A stretch of DNA of 64,000 bases from Sphaerochaeta associata (GTDB lineage: Bacteria > Spirochaetota > Spirochaetia > Sphaerochaetales > Sphaerochaetaceae). Made by a program: the position numbers and the translations under genes. This document shows positions 33,241-41,780 of this stretch, one piece after another; positions within the stretch are counted from its first letter, which is position 1; each line of letters begins with the position of its first letter. The notes below the pieces were generated by a model. The model made no database searches and had not been told where the DNA came from. It was given only the letters and a program-made list of their open reading frames with translations. The stretch spans positions 3,490,904 through 3,554,903 of the forward strand of contig NZ_CP094929.1 in assembly GCF_022869165.1 (NCBI RefSeq), read 5' to 3'.

Positions 33241-34630
33241 GCTTGGTGAAAACCAGCTTTGGGTCACCTTCCTCGGGCTCTTGTTCTTTTGGACTCGGCA
33301 TTTCTCCCACATCCCACAACCGGTTGGAATCGACAAGCTCAACCAAGCGAATGGCTATCGACAAAGCCATCTCCACAGCCTTGCCGTCGATTGCTGATAC
33401 CACATCCCGCTCTGTATGGTAGACCGACGGTTTTGACCGATCGTCCCATGCAACCGAGGTGAGCGTAGTTGCCTCCAGCCCTGCAAGGCTTGCACAGGCG
33501 GCATCGGTTCCCCCTGCAAGCCGGGGAATCGATTCACTGACCGCCTCATACCCCATGGATTTGGCGATTTGTACACAACGACGAGCCAATCTGTATGACA
33601 GCGCCTGAGTACCGTTGATGTCCCGCTCAAGAAATGTAAGCTTGTCTGCATGGTAGATGGAATCGAAGTTCAGTACGAGCGAGCCGCCGAGCTCCGCCTT
33701 ATGCTTCTCATACCATGCCTTCGACCCCTGCAGACCGCTCTCCTCTCCGTCGAAAGAGCAGAAGATCAGGCGGGTATGAGAAAGGGGTGTATTGCAGCTC
33801 TTCTTCCAATGGAAGTACCGGGCAAGCTGCACGGTCATTCCCACCGATGCAAGGTTGTCCCCCGCTCCGGGAGAACCTTCGTGGGAATAGAAGCTTCGAA
33901 GCGGCAGCAGCAGGGGCGTTGCACCCAACAAAAGGATGCCGATGACACCCATGCCAATCGGAGGGAGCGAGAACGCAAAGAGTCTGCCTTCGAGCAGTTC
34001 AGTAATCATATGGGTGGCATTGAAAAGGCCGGCCAGCAAAAAGAGCAGGACCGGCAGGGCTACTTTCTTCGCATATGCGATGCGGTCGAGCCTGTTGTAG
34101 TGAAACAGCGGGGCACTGTCATGGTGGGAGGTGAAGAGCAAGGTATGCAGGACTTCCTGCTTTGGTTCAAGGACCGCATACACATTCATTCCCTCTACGC
34201 TGTGCTTGCCGAGTTTGCCGATGGGCTTATAAAGATACAGTGTTCTTGCTGCATACCAGAGGTAGGCCAGAAACAACAATAGGCCAAGGTAGGGCAATCC
34301 AACCAGCAAAAGAGAGAGGATGGCTGGGTAGAGATACAAGGCAAGCTGCAGGGGAAACGAGTGAAACGAGGTGTCGATATCCACAGACTCCGTTTCACTA
34401 TGGTCACAGAATGGCTCGTATGAACTCCTGATCTCCTGTGCAGCGTGCAGAGAAGCTTCACTACCAGCCAGCCTGGGACCGTATTTTTCAATTATGTCTG
34501 AGGTAAAGGAGAGGGCGAGCGCAGCAAGGCGACCTGCTTTCAAGGTTTCAATCTTCTGCCTTCTGTGCTCATGTTGTTCAGGAGCAAGAGAAGGAGCTTT
34601 GCTGCGTTTTCGAAATACGGGGAACCTCAT
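33227..34630 (-). CDS. M28-family metallopeptidase with membrane segments
   Basis: A 467-residue zinc peptidase. Metal ligands of the M28 (aminopeptidase Y/S) family are in LLFTSHHDSAPLF (His, Asp), GAGDNLASVG (bridging Asp), FCSFDGEESGLQGS (catalytic Glu pair), LVLNFDSIYHAD (Asp) and SVYHTERDVVS (His). Hydrophobic stretches at about residues 93-130 and 190-245 form probable membrane helices inserted in and before the peptidase fold, so the enzyme is likely membrane-bound. A good promoter is placed so that the -10 box ends 9 bases before the ATG. Substrate unknown. Confidence 0.85.
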   Translation of the reverse strand: MRFPVFRKRSKAPSLAPEQHEHRRQKIETLKAGRLAALALSFTSDIIEKYGPRLAGSEASLHAAQEIRSSYEPFCDHSETESVDIDTSFHSFPLQLALYLYPAILSLLLVGLPYLGLLLFLAYLWYAARTLYLYKPIGKLGKHSVEGMNVYAVLEPKQEVLHTLLFTSHHDSAPLFHYNRLDRIAYAKKVALPVLLFLLAGLFNATHMITELLEGRLFAFSLPPIGMGVIGILLLGATPLLLPLRSFYSHEGSPGAGDNLASVGMTVQLARYFHWKKSCNTPLSHTRLIFCSFDGEESGLQGSKAWYEKHKAELGGSLVLNFDSIYHADKLTFLERDINGTQALSYRLARRCVQIAKSMGYEAVSESIPRLAGGTDAACASLAGLEATTLTSVAWDDRSKPSVYHTERDVVSAIDGKAVEMALSIAIRLVELVDSNRLWDVGEMPSPKEQEPEEGDPKLVFTKLTHR

Positions 34631-34639
34631 AGTTGTTCC

Positions 34640-34668
34640 ATGATGACGAGTGAGCGTTTTACTGTCAA
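34640..34668 (-). promoter_or_regulatory. Promoter of the M28 peptidase gene (near-leaderless)
   Basis: On the minus strand TTGACA (34663-34668), 17-base spacer, CATCAT (34640-34645), then 9 bases to the ATG. The leader would be two bases or fewer. It is divergent from the tRNA promoter 40 bases away. Confidence 0.5.
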
Positions 34669-34708
34669 TAAATAGACATCGGTTGCTTTTTTTCTCTTCT
34701 CAGGGTTC

Positions 34709-34737
34709 TTGACAAAGATGAGGCCACTGACTATAGT
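34709..34737 (+). promoter_or_regulatory. Promoter of the tRNA cluster
   Basis: Consensus TTGACA at 34709-34714, 17-base spacer, TATAGT at 34732-34737, 62 bases before the first tRNA-Ser. This is a strong sigma70-type promoter placed to transcribe all five tRNA genes and perhaps the SRP RNA. Confidence 0.8.
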
Positions 34738-34799
34738 GGAAACCCGATTGATAGTTAAGCAGCCTGAAAATCACGTGGCTTGTTGTCATGTCTTTTTAT

Positions 34800-34884
34800 G
34801 GAGAGATGTCCGAGCGGTCGAAGGAGGCGGTCTTGAAAACCGTTGAGGCGCAAGTCTCCGAGGGTTCGAATCCCCCTCTCTCCG
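34800..34884 (+). tRNA. tRNA-Ser (anticodon TGA)
   Basis: An 85-nt class II tRNA with acceptor stem GGAGAGA/TCTCTCC and discriminator G, long variable arm, T loop TTCGAAT and anticodon loop CTTGAAA (anticodon TGA, reads UCA and probably other UCN codons). CCA is not encoded. Confidence 0.96.
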
Positions 34885-34924
34885 TTTGAATATCTGCCTT
34901 TTGGTTTGCGGTTTTTGTTAGATT

Positions 34925-35011
34925 GGAGAGGTGCGAGAGTGGCCGAATCGGGCTCCCTGCTAAGGAGTTGACCTGGTAACGGGTCCGGGGGTTCGAATCC
35001 CCCCCTCTCCG
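34925..35011 (+). tRNA. tRNA-Ser (anticodon GCT)
   Basis: An 87-nt class II tRNA with acceptor GGAGAGG/CCTCTCC, long variable arm and anticodon loop CTGCTAA (anticodon GCT, reads AGU and AGC). CCA is not encoded. Confidence 0.96.
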
Positions 35012-35031
35012 TTTTGTTTTTTTACATTATT

Positions 35032-35105
35032 GAGACCATAGCTCAGCTGGATAGAGCATCAGTTTGCGGAACTGAGGGTCGGAGGTTCGAATCCTCTTGG
35101 TCTCA
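35032..35105 (+). tRNA. tRNA-Arg (anticodon GCG)
   Basis: A 74-nt class I tRNA with acceptor GAGACCA/TGGTCTC, D arm GCTCAGCTGGATAGAGC, T loop TTCGAAT and anticodon loop TTGCGGA. The anticodon GCG reads CGC and CGU. Most bacteria use ACG (edited to ICG) for this box. CCA is not encoded. Confidence 0.93.
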
Positions 35106-35135
35106 TCATACGTTTGTATGCGGTCATAATCACCG

Positions 35136-35223
35136 GGAGAGATGTCCGAGTGGTCGAAGGAGACGGACTCGAAATCCGTTGTACCGTCTGACGGTACCGA
35201 GGGTTCGAATCCCTCTCTCTCCG
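35136..35223 (+). tRNA. tRNA-Ser (anticodon CGA)
   Basis: An 88-nt class II tRNA with acceptor GGAGAGA/TCTCTCC, a long variable arm closed by GTACCGTC-type pairing, T loop TTCGAAT and anticodon loop CTCGAAA (anticodon CGA, reads UCG). CCA is not encoded. Confidence 0.96.
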
Positions 35224-35268
35224 ATAGCTTGGTTATTTTTTTGGATTTTACTGCTTTTATTGTACCTT

Positions 35269-35353
35269 GGAGAGGTGTCCGAGTGGTCGATGGTGCACGC
35301 TTGGAAAGCGTGTGTGCTGAAAGGCACCGGGGGTTCGAATCCCCCCTTCTCCG
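35269..35353 (+). tRNA. tRNA-Ser (anticodon GGA)
   Basis: An 85-nt class II tRNA with acceptor GGAGAGG, long variable arm, T loop TTCGAAT and anticodon loop TTGGAAA (anticodon GGA, reads UCC and UCU). CCA is not encoded. The SRP RNA gene follows 22 bases later. Confidence 0.96.
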
Positions 35354-35375
35354 TTTTCTTCCCAGTCAACAGATT

Positions 35376-35475
35376 CTGTGCTATGTGCTTTCACCCAACC
35401 CCGTCAGGACCGGAAGGTAGCAGCGGTAAGTGAATTGCCCATGAGACACAGGCGATTTGTTGGCTGGGTTTTTTT
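35376..35475 (+). ncRNA. ffs: Signal recognition particle RNA (4.5S type)
   Basis: The diagnostic apical hairpin of the small bacterial SRP RNA is present: GTCAGGACCGGAAGGTAG followed by CAGC (35403-35424), with its GGAA tetraloop and asymmetric loop that bind Ffh. A closing stem CTGTG (35376-35380) / CACAG (35447-35451) marks a likely mature RNA of about 76 nt. GGCTGGGTTTTTTT at 35462-35475 looks like the terminator end. It follows the tRNA-Ser cluster and precedes dnaX-ybaB-recR on the same strand, a neighbourhood also seen in other bacteria. Confidence 0.9.
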
Positions 35476-36325
35476 ATCGACGTTTATTGGCGTACATCGC
35501 CCGGTCAGCTTCTTGGATGAGTTGTTCCAAGGAAAGAGCGCACTTGGCATCGCTGCAGGCCGACCCGATGGTGACTGCAATCGTACAGGGAAGTCCCTGT
35601 CGCTGGCAGATATCTGAAAGAGCCTGCCTGAATCGTTGGATCAATAGATCGACCGTTCCGCTCGGGGCATCCAAGGCAAGTACCAAAAACTCATCCCCAC
35701 CCCATCTGCCGATAATGTCGGAAGAACGAAAACTCGACTCCAGCGTCCTGGAGACCATCCTAAGCACCCTGTCTCCCTCATCATGCCCGAAGGTATCATT
35801 GATTTGCTTGAACGTATCGATATCGATGGAAAGCAAGACGACTTCGGCTTTGAGCCGATGACTGTGCTTGAGCTCCTGATCAGCCATCATTTTAAAGCCA
35901 CGCCTGTTGTACAGACCGGTCAGTTCATCGGTAAGTGCTTGAAGCAGCAGCTCATCCTGCAGGGTTCTATAGCTGGTAAGATCGCTGACAACCAGAAACA
36001 CACCAACATCGGAAGGGATGTCGATCCATCGCATCTCCATCCAACGTCGATCTTCATCACCTGTGGAAACCTGCACCTGTATTGCAGGAAGACTGTGCTC
36101 TTTATTGATCATACGATCGAAGAACTCCTCCATGAGGATACGGTAATCACTGTGTATAAAGGTAAACATCGAAATACCCGACAAATCCTGTTGAGTGGAT
36201 AATCCAAAAAGGGAGGCCAGACTTTTATTTGCATATTGAATGATACCTTCCGTACTGCAGCAGCAGACTCCGTCCGGAAGATTCTCCACCAAGACTTTGC
36301 ATGTGGTATCCAAGGCATGATTCAT
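35474..36325 (-). CDS. Diguanylate cyclase with PAS sensor domain
   Basis: A 283-residue cytoplasmic signalling protein that should make cyclic di-GMP from two GTP. A PAS domain (about residues 8-115; GIIQYANKSLASLFGL) precedes a GGDEF domain (about residues 125-283) that begins ALTDELTGLYNRRGF. The active-site signature is intact, GRWGGDEF, and an inhibitory-site RxxD (RSSD) lies five residues before it, so product feedback is expected. No membrane segments. It is inserted on the opposite strand between ffs and dnaX and its stop overlaps the U-run after the SRP RNA. Confidence 0.93.
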   Translation of the reverse strand: MNHALDTTCKVLVENLPDGVCCCSTEGIIQYANKSLASLFGLSTQQDLSGISMFTFIHSDYRILMEEFFDRMINKEHSLPAIQVQVSTGDEDRRWMEMRWIDIPSDVGVFLVVSDLTSYRTLQDELLLQALTDELTGLYNRRGFKMMADQELKHSHRLKAEVVLLSIDIDTFKQINDTFGHDEGDRVLRMVSRTLESSFRSSDIIGRWGGDEFLVLALDAPSGTVDLLIQRFRQALSDICQRQGLPCTIAVTIGSACSDAKCALSLEQLIQEADRAMYANKRR

Positions 36326-36721
36326 CATTCATCCCCAGTACAAGGTTGATTTCCTGGAAGCACAGCCGAGGTGTAATTCGCCTTCTGATACTAAAACATG
36401 AAGAGTTACAAAGCAAGGATAATCGATGAAACCATTGAAAAATAATTACTTTGTATTCTTATACATACCAAACAAATACATGAGAATTACACTCGGTGTC
36501 CCTTTCAATGCAATCGTCCTGCGCAGGGATGATTTCTGCTCAGTCCGCGAGAGAAATCGGCAAAGGTATGCCCACCAGCATCTTCGTTACAGTAGGTAGC
36601 ATCCTTTTTGAGCAGAGGCACGGTTTTATGAGAGCAGAACAATGCGCACGTTTCTTTGAGCTTCTACCCCTACATAGCAAAGTATGGTATACTCGCACAG
36701 TACGCTTTCAAGGGAGCATTC
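36326..36721. other. Intergenic region upstream of dnaX
   Basis: No gene is supported in these 396 bases. The part near 36360-36480 is AT-rich and should contain the promoter of the cyclase gene on the minus strand. The last 40 bases contain the dnaX promoter. Short open frames here lack ribosome sites and known motifs. Confidence 0.5.
36685..36693 (+). promoter_or_regulatory. Extended -10 promoter of dnaX
   Basis: TGGTATACT is an extended -10 element (TGn followed by TATACT) 28 bases before the dnaX ATG. No good -35 box lies 17 bases upstream, as is common for extended -10 promoters. Confidence 0.55.
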
Positions 36722-38350
36722 ATGGCATATGAAGTAACAGCAACCAGGAAACGTCCCCAGGTTTTCGATAATCTTGTGGGTCAGGAGTTCGTGGTTTCCA
36801 CCATCAAACATGCAATCGAGCAGGGAAGGATTGCCCATGCCTACCTGTTCAGCGGTCCCAGGGGAGTCGGAAAAACATCGTCCGCCCGAATTCTGGCACG
36901 TGCACTGAACTGCGAGCAGGGCCCGACGGCAACTCCCTGCGGCGTGTGTTCAAATTGCAGGGAGATCACCCAGGGCAACAATGTCGATGTCATCGAGATC
37001 GACGGTGCGAGCAACACCAGCGTAAACGACATCCGCCAAATCAAGGATGAAGTACTCTTCCCCCCACAGGCAAGCAAGTACAAGATCTACATCATCGACG
37101 AAGTGCACATGCTCTCCACCAGTGCCTTCAACGCACTGCTCAAGACCATCGAGGAACCCCCGGCGTACATCGTATTCATCTTTGCCACCACCGAGCTGCA
37201 GAAGGTCCCGGCAACCATACGTTCACGCTGCCAGCAGTTCCATTTCCAACTCATCGACCTCGACCTCATCAAGAGTTGCCTCAGCGAGGCTGCATCAGAG
37301 ATGGAGGTGCAGGCGGACGACGATGCACTCTTCTGGATTGCGAAGGAGTCGACAGGCTCCATGCGTGATGCCTACACCCTCTTCGACCAGGTCGTCTCTT
37401 TCTCCCAGGGCCATATCACCATGGAGAAAATCAGCAGCAAGCTGGGGTTGGTCGGCATCGACCAGATTGTCGATATCGTCAGCCGCTTGTTGGACAACAA
37501 GACCCAGGAAGCCCTGCATGCCGTCCAGGCTCTCCTGTTCGCCGGGGTCTCCGTTGAACAGTGCATCAAGGACTTCACGCAGTTCTTCAGAAGCCTGCTC
37601 TTCATCAAGGCGGGGGTGGTTGAGGATGCCATTTTGGGCATCCAGTCCGACAGGATCCCCCTCTCACTGAGAAATGCCTATACCACTGAACAGCTGGAAG
37701 CTGCATTGGAGTTGTTCCTCAAGCTCTATCGTGACATCCGCTATTCACTAAACCCCCGATTCGAACTGGAACTAGCCGTCTCACGCCTTGCCGGCCTTCC
37801 CCATATTGCCAGTCCGACCGCCTTGGTCAGGAAAATCGCCCAGCTTCGCGAGGAACTGCTCAGCGGCAGTGTAAAACTTCCTGCTCGCAAGCTTGAAGTC
37901 CAACCCGACCTCATCGCCACCCAGGCAGTCGTCGAGCCCAAGAGTAAGGCAGAGGCATCTTCCAGCGTTGCTGCGATACCTGTTGTTGTTCCCGTTTCTC
38001 CACCTCCGGTAAAGCAGGAAGCAGTGGCAAGAGACTTCAGCAGGCAGGACCTGCCTCTTTTGGTAAGCAAGCTGTCCAGTGCACCGCTGCTCTCCCAGGT
38101 TGCACAGGCGATTACACAGGTCCGAAGCGAAGCGGGTTCTTTATTTCTCACATTCTCCACCTCGTTCTGTCAGAACAAGGCACAGGAACATGAAACCAGA
38201 TTCCGAGACCTCATCGCCGAAATCACAGGCTTCAAAGGCCCGGTACACTTTTTGTGTGTTGAGGAAGTAAAACAAGAGACACCCACAGTCGACGATCCGG
38301 TAATCTCAAAGATTGCTTCGGTCTTCCGTGGGGAGGTCAAGCACCAATAA
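36722..38350 (+). CDS. dnaX: DNA polymerase III subunits gamma and tau
   Basis: A 542-residue clamp-loader ATPase that opens the sliding clamp during replication. Domain I has Walker A GPRGVGKTSSARILARAL (about residue 46), the zinc module cysteines (CEQGPTATPCGVCSNC, about residues 65-80) and Walker B IIDEVHMLS (about residue 125), with the SRC motif in TIRSRCQQFHF. Domains II-III follow to about residue 370; the rest is a short, low-conservation tail. The ATG at 36722 has GGGAG 6 bases upstream. It heads the dnaX-ybaB-recR operon. Confidence 0.95.
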   Translation: MAYEVTATRKRPQVFDNLVGQEFVVSTIKHAIEQGRIAHAYLFSGPRGVGKTSSARILARALNCEQGPTATPCGVCSNCREITQGNNVDVIEIDGASNTSVNDIRQIKDEVLFPPQASKYKIYIIDEVHMLSTSAFNALLKTIEEPPAYIVFIFATTELQKVPATIRSRCQQFHFQLIDLDLIKSCLSEAASEMEVQADDDALFWIAKESTGSMRDAYTLFDQVVSFSQGHITMEKISSKLGLVGIDQIVDIVSRLLDNKTQEALHAVQALLFAGVSVEQCIKDFTQFFRSLLFIKAGVVEDAILGIQSDRIPLSLRNAYTTEQLEAALELFLKLYRDIRYSLNPRFELELAVSRLAGLPHIASPTALVRKIAQLREELLSGSVKLPARKLEVQPDLIATQAVVEPKSKAEASSSVAAIPVVVPVSPPPVKQEAVARDFSRQDLPLLVSKLSSAPLLSQVAQAITQVRSEAGSLFLTFSTSFCQNKAQEHETRFRDLIAEITGFKGPVHFLCVEEVKQETPTVDDPVISKIASVFRGEVKHQ

Positions 38351-38372
38351 GTAGAAGCGAGGAAAGAAATCC

Positions 38373-38678
38373 ATGGATATGAATCCATTCGAACTGCTCA
38401 AGAATATGAAGGGCATCCAGGAAAACATGAAACGGATGCAGGACCTGCTGCCTACCATCACAGCAACCGGTAGCGCCGGAGCCGGCATGGTTGAAGTGAC
38501 CCTCAACGGCAAGTTCATTGTCACCGATGTACATATCGACGAAGAGCTGGTCGACCCCAAGGACATCCAGACACTGCAGGTTTTAATCAGCAGCGCATTC
38601 AACGATGCAAGTGCAAAAATCCAGCAGAAAATCCAGAGCGAAGGCATCAAGTATGCCTCTTCGTTCACGCAGGCCTGA
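38373..38678 (+). CDS. ybaB: YbaB/EbfC-family nucleoid-associated protein
   Basis: A 101-residue DNA-binding protein of the YbaB/EbfC family. The N-terminal helix (NPFELLKNMKGIQENMKRMQDLL) and the conserved core GMVEVTLNGKFIVTDVHIDEELV are typical. Members form dimers and coat DNA. It lies 22 bases after dnaX and 2 bases before recR, the standard order. Confidence 0.93.
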   Translation: MDMNPFELLKNMKGIQENMKRMQDLLPTITATGSAGAGMVEVTLNGKFIVTDVHIDEELVDPKDIQTLQVLISSAFNDASAKIQQKIQSEGIKYASSFTQA

Positions 38679-38680
38679 CC

Positions 38681-39271
38681 ATGACAGCACTGGAAAATCT
38701 CATCCAAACCCTTTCCCGCCTTCCGGGCATCGGTCCAAAAAGCGCATCTCGTCTAGCCTATCACCTGATCAAGACCGACAAGGGATACAACACCGCCCTC
38801 GCTGAAGCAATCGCAACCATCCAGGACAAGATTTTCCCCTGCTCGATATGTGGAAGCTTCACCGAGTACGATCCCTGTCCCATCTGCAGTGAATCCAGCC
38901 GCGACCGCACCCAGCTGTGTGTCGTAGAACAACCCCAGGATGTGCTTACCCTGCAATCAAGCGGAGCCTACAACGGCCTGTACCATGTCCTCGGAGGTGC
39001 AATAAGCCCCCTGGACGGCATAGGACCTGAGCACCTATCCTTTTCCAAGCTGGTCAAGCGCATTGATGAAGGCGGCTTCACTGAATTGATTATCGCAACA
39101 AATCCCACCGAGGAAGGGGACACCACAGCACTCTACCTTCGTCATATCCTGAAGCATCATCCCGAGCTCTCCATCACCCGCCTTGCCAGCGGACTGCCCA
39201 TCGGAGGCGACTTGGAGTATGCAGACAGAATCACCCTGGCCAGATCGCTTAGGGGAAGAGTCAGATTCTAG
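38681..39271 (+). CDS. recR: Recombination protein RecR
   Basis: A 196-residue protein that works with RecF/RecO to load RecA at gaps. The helix-hairpin-helix RLPGIGPKSASRLAYHL (residues 11-27), the zinc finger CSICGSFTEYDPCPIC (about residues 54-69) and the Toprim domain (LCVVEQPQDVLTLQ, HVLGGAISPLDGIGP, ATNPTEEGDTTALYL) are all present at the usual positions. The length is normal. It is the last gene of the dnaX operon. Confidence 0.96.
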   Translation: MTALENLIQTLSRLPGIGPKSASRLAYHLIKTDKGYNTALAEAIATIQDKIFPCSICGSFTEYDPCPICSESSRDRTQLCVVEQPQDVLTLQSSGAYNGLYHVLGGAISPLDGIGPEHLSFSKLVKRIDEGGFTELIIATNPTEEGDTTALYLRHILKHHPELSITRLASGLPIGGDLEYADRITLARSLRGRVRF

Positions 39272-39282
39272 TTCACCTGTTG

Positions 39283-40059
39283 TTATTTGATGCCTCGTTC
39301 CCGCTTGATGGAGTCGTAGGCCTCTTGGATTTCCCGAAATTTTGCTGTTGCATGGGTGAGAAACTCCTCACCCATTCCTTTTGAGGCGAGTGAGTCGGGA
39401 TGGAACTCGATACTCAACTTACGGTAGGCGCGCTTGACCTCGTCATCGGTTGCAGTGCGGCTGATGTTCAGCGTCGCATACGCCTTGTCGCTTGCATTGG
39501 TGCATCCGCCGTACCGGTTGCACAGCATGTCCACAAAGCTTTCAGGAAGGTGGAAAATCTGCGCAGCCCGCCTGATCATGTCCTCTTCACGCTGAGAGAC
39601 CTGCCCATCGGCTGACGCCACCCGATAGAAGATATCGATCATCAACTGCAAAATATTCGGTGCATGACTGAAGTTCTGATAGAACTGGGTTGCAAACTGC
39701 TCGAAGGTCCCCCCGCCGGTAAGGGCGGCATCGAAGACTCTGAGAGCCGCCTCTTCCTCGCGAAGGCCCAAGCGCAAGTCCTGTCGGATGAACTCCATCA
39801 CCTTCTGCCGCTCGTGTGACGAGACCGAACCATCGGCGGAGGCGATGCGCGCAAGCATGGAGAAAGCCCCGACAAAGAAGAGCATCTGCTCGCGGTCCAG
39901 GGACGTATAGGCATTGAATTGGGTTCGTTGGGCGCCTTGAGTCCCAACCTCGCCGGCCTTGTCGAACATGTGTCCGAAGGCGATACCGGCGATCATACCC
40001 AGCGGACCGCCGAACATAAAACCGACGGTTCCGCCAAAAAGTTTGCCAAGCCAAGCCAT
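39283..40059 (-). CDS. TerB and J-domain protein (DjlA-like)
   Basis: A 258-residue protein with a glycine-rich hydrophobic N-terminus (GGTVGFMFGGPLGMIAGIAFG, probable membrane anchor or helix-packing segment), a TerB-like helical domain (about residues 50-180) and a C-terminal J-domain (about residues 190-258) with the HPD motif in SIEFHPDSLASKG that stimulates DnaK. This layout is that of DjlA co-chaperones. It starts 3 bases after the glycosidase stop with no ribosome site, so translation is likely coupled. Confidence 0.88.
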   Translation of the reverse strand: MAWLGKLFGGTVGFMFGGPLGMIAGIAFGHMFDKAGEVGTQGAQRTQFNAYTSLDREQMLFFVGAFSMLARIASADGSVSSHERQKVMEFIRQDLRLGLREEEAALRVFDAALTGGGTFEQFATQFYQNFSHAPNILQLMIDIFYRVASADGQVSQREEDMIRRAAQIFHLPESFVDMLCNRYGGCTNASDKAYATLNISRTATDDEVKRAYRKLSIEFHPDSLASKGMGEEFLTHATAKFREIQEAYDSIKRERGIK

Positions 40060-40062
40060 ACG

Positions 40063-41487
40063 TTAGAGCTTATCGATCAGCATCGAGCACTTGCCGGAAG
40101 GAATGGGAAGGGTCTTCTTCTTGTTCTCGCCCAGGATCTCGATGGTGAAGTAGTAGAGTTTTTCACTCTCCAGACGAATCTCCCAACCACGATCGGTCTT
40201 GTTGCTCAAGATGGTGATCATATTCCTCTTCAATGAGAGGTTTTCGATTCCCATCGCCTCGAGGGAGGGCATCACCCAATTGACCGTCTTGCGGGGAAGA
40301 GAGATATCCAAGCCGATGATATTCTCAATCATCAACGTAATGGTGACCAGACCGGCATACGGCATGAGCCTTCTGCGGGGGAAGTCGGCTATTTCGGTGG
40401 TTTTGGAGTACCCTTCCTTGTTGGGCAGGTATGCCTCCCAGACATCCCCGATCATCTCTGCATCGGGATGAAGGGTGTCTAGCAGGAAGTACATGTGCCT
40501 GATGGCGCATTCCCGGGCAAACACGAACTGTTGGTATTTCTCCAAAGCCTTTATGACCATGAATGTGTTTACACTGACGACCCCGCCGCAGTAACCGTTT
40601 CCGTCCTCGCTGAAAGCAGGAGAAGAGGCCGGCACCCCGGGGAACGGGTTGTCGGTTCCGAATTCTTTCGGGTCATGCAGGTATTCAATCATATATGCTG
40701 CCCGTTCATCATTGGGAATCTCGGCAAGCATCGCCCAATACGCCCCGATGAATTTGCTTGGAATGCGGTTCTCCTTGATGTCCAAATCATAATAGAAGTT
40801 GGTCGAAGGATCCCACATCAGGCTGTTGATTCTCGTCTTGAGGGAGAAATAAATCCGCTTGTATCGGAAACTCAGCTCCTTGTCGTTGAGAATATCACCG
40901 ATGGCGGACATATACAGGGCGTTGACGGCAAGCTGGGCATTGAAGTCAAGCGGATAGTACACTCGGGAGCGAGGGATGTTGCCGCTTTGGCAGGCTTCCA
41001 CGGGCACCGAGAAGAGACCGTTGGGCTTCTGGAAGGTTGCCTGGATCCAAGCATAGTGCTTTTCCAGAATGGGCACGATATCCTTCAGCCGCTTTTTGTT
41101 GCCGATCTTGTGATAGAAGCTGAATTCAACATAGGCGAAGAGCGGAGGAGAGACTCCCTCTGGATTGTTTGCACTGAACACCGGCTTTCCATCTTCCAAG
41201 CTGTAATCACTTCGGATCGCACCGTTGCTCTCTTGTTTTTGGTAGAAATAGTCGAGCAAGGGAAACGGGGAGTTGTTCTGATTGCTGTACACCAGAAACA
41301 GGGAAGCAAAACTGGAAAGAAACTGATTGAAGGTTGTCTGGCCAGGATATGAAAGATAAGAACCGCTAAAGCCGTTGGCCTCGGTTCCACTCTTCCAGAG
41401 TTCGTCAATCCATACCCAGGATCTGTCATACATATCGACAAAATCCTGATCATAAAAATGTACGAACGGCACCATATCCTTTATCAA
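40063..41487 (-). CDS. Glycoside hydrolase with (alpha/alpha)6 barrel, GH63/MGH1 or trehalase-like
   Basis: A 474-residue cytoplasmic protein with no signal peptide. The pattern of aromatic helices (DRSWVWIDELW, SYPGQTTFNQFLSSFASLFL, SRVYYPLDFNAQLAVNALYM, PSKFIGAYWAMLAEIP, GYCGGVVSVNTFMVIKALEKY, IGDVWEAYLPNKEG) is that of (alpha/alpha)6-barrel glycosidases such as GH63, mannosylglycerate hydrolase and trehalase. The acidic residues in GAIRSDYSLEDG and WEAYLP are candidate catalytic groups. AAGGAG 7 bases before the TTG at 41487 favours that unusual start over the ATG at 41475. Substrate unknown. Confidence 0.75.
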   Translation of the reverse strand: MIKDMVPFVHFYDQDFVDMYDRSWVWIDELWKSGTEANGFSGSYLSYPGQTTFNQFLSSFASLFLVYSNQNNSPFPLLDYFYQKQESNGAIRSDYSLEDGKPVFSANNPEGVSPPLFAYVEFSFYHKIGNKKRLKDIVPILEKHYAWIQATFQKPNGLFSVPVEACQSGNIPRSRVYYPLDFNAQLAVNALYMSAIGDILNDKELSFRYKRIYFSLKTRINSLMWDPSTNFYYDLDIKENRIPSKFIGAYWAMLAEIPNDERAAYMIEYLHDPKEFGTDNPFPGVPASSPAFSEDGNGYCGGVVSVNTFMVIKALEKYQQFVFARECAIRHMYFLLDTLHPDAEMIGDVWEAYLPNKEGYSKTTEIADFPRRRLMPYAGLVTITLMIENIIGLDISLPRKTVNWVMPSLEAMGIENLSLKRNMITILSNKTDRGWEIRLESEKLYYFTIEILGENKKKTLPIPSGKCSMLIDKL

Positions 41488-41548
41488 ATTGGGAACTCCT
41501 TACTTAGCAGGTAAACACTGGAAAAACTACATAAGACGCGCATTTTTA

Positions 41549-41577
41549 AAGATATACTCTCTTTTATGAGAAGTCAA
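41549..41577 (-). promoter_or_regulatory. Promoter of the glycosidase operon
   Basis: On the minus strand TTGACT (41572-41577), 17-base spacer, TATCTT (41549-41554), about 61 bases before the TTG start. It should drive the glycosidase and the J-domain gene. Confidence 0.6.
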
Positions 41578-41780
41578 TCAGATACACGTTAAGAATCGGA
41601 AACGTCAACATTATTGAGAAAACTCAAGGTCTTTTCAAGACATTTTCTATTAATCATTTATAAAATAGCTAATTGTGAGCTAAAAGAAAAGAGTGGTTTT
41701 TTAGGAAAACTGTAATCTTTTCGTTGAGTCATCACACTTTTGCCGCCTACTGGACACGGTTTTGCAAATTTTACCAACTC

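Noticed and set aside
40495..41352. A 285-codon open frame on the plus strand
   Set aside because: It is antisense to the (alpha/alpha)6 glycosidase, which has a promoter, ribosome site and family pattern.
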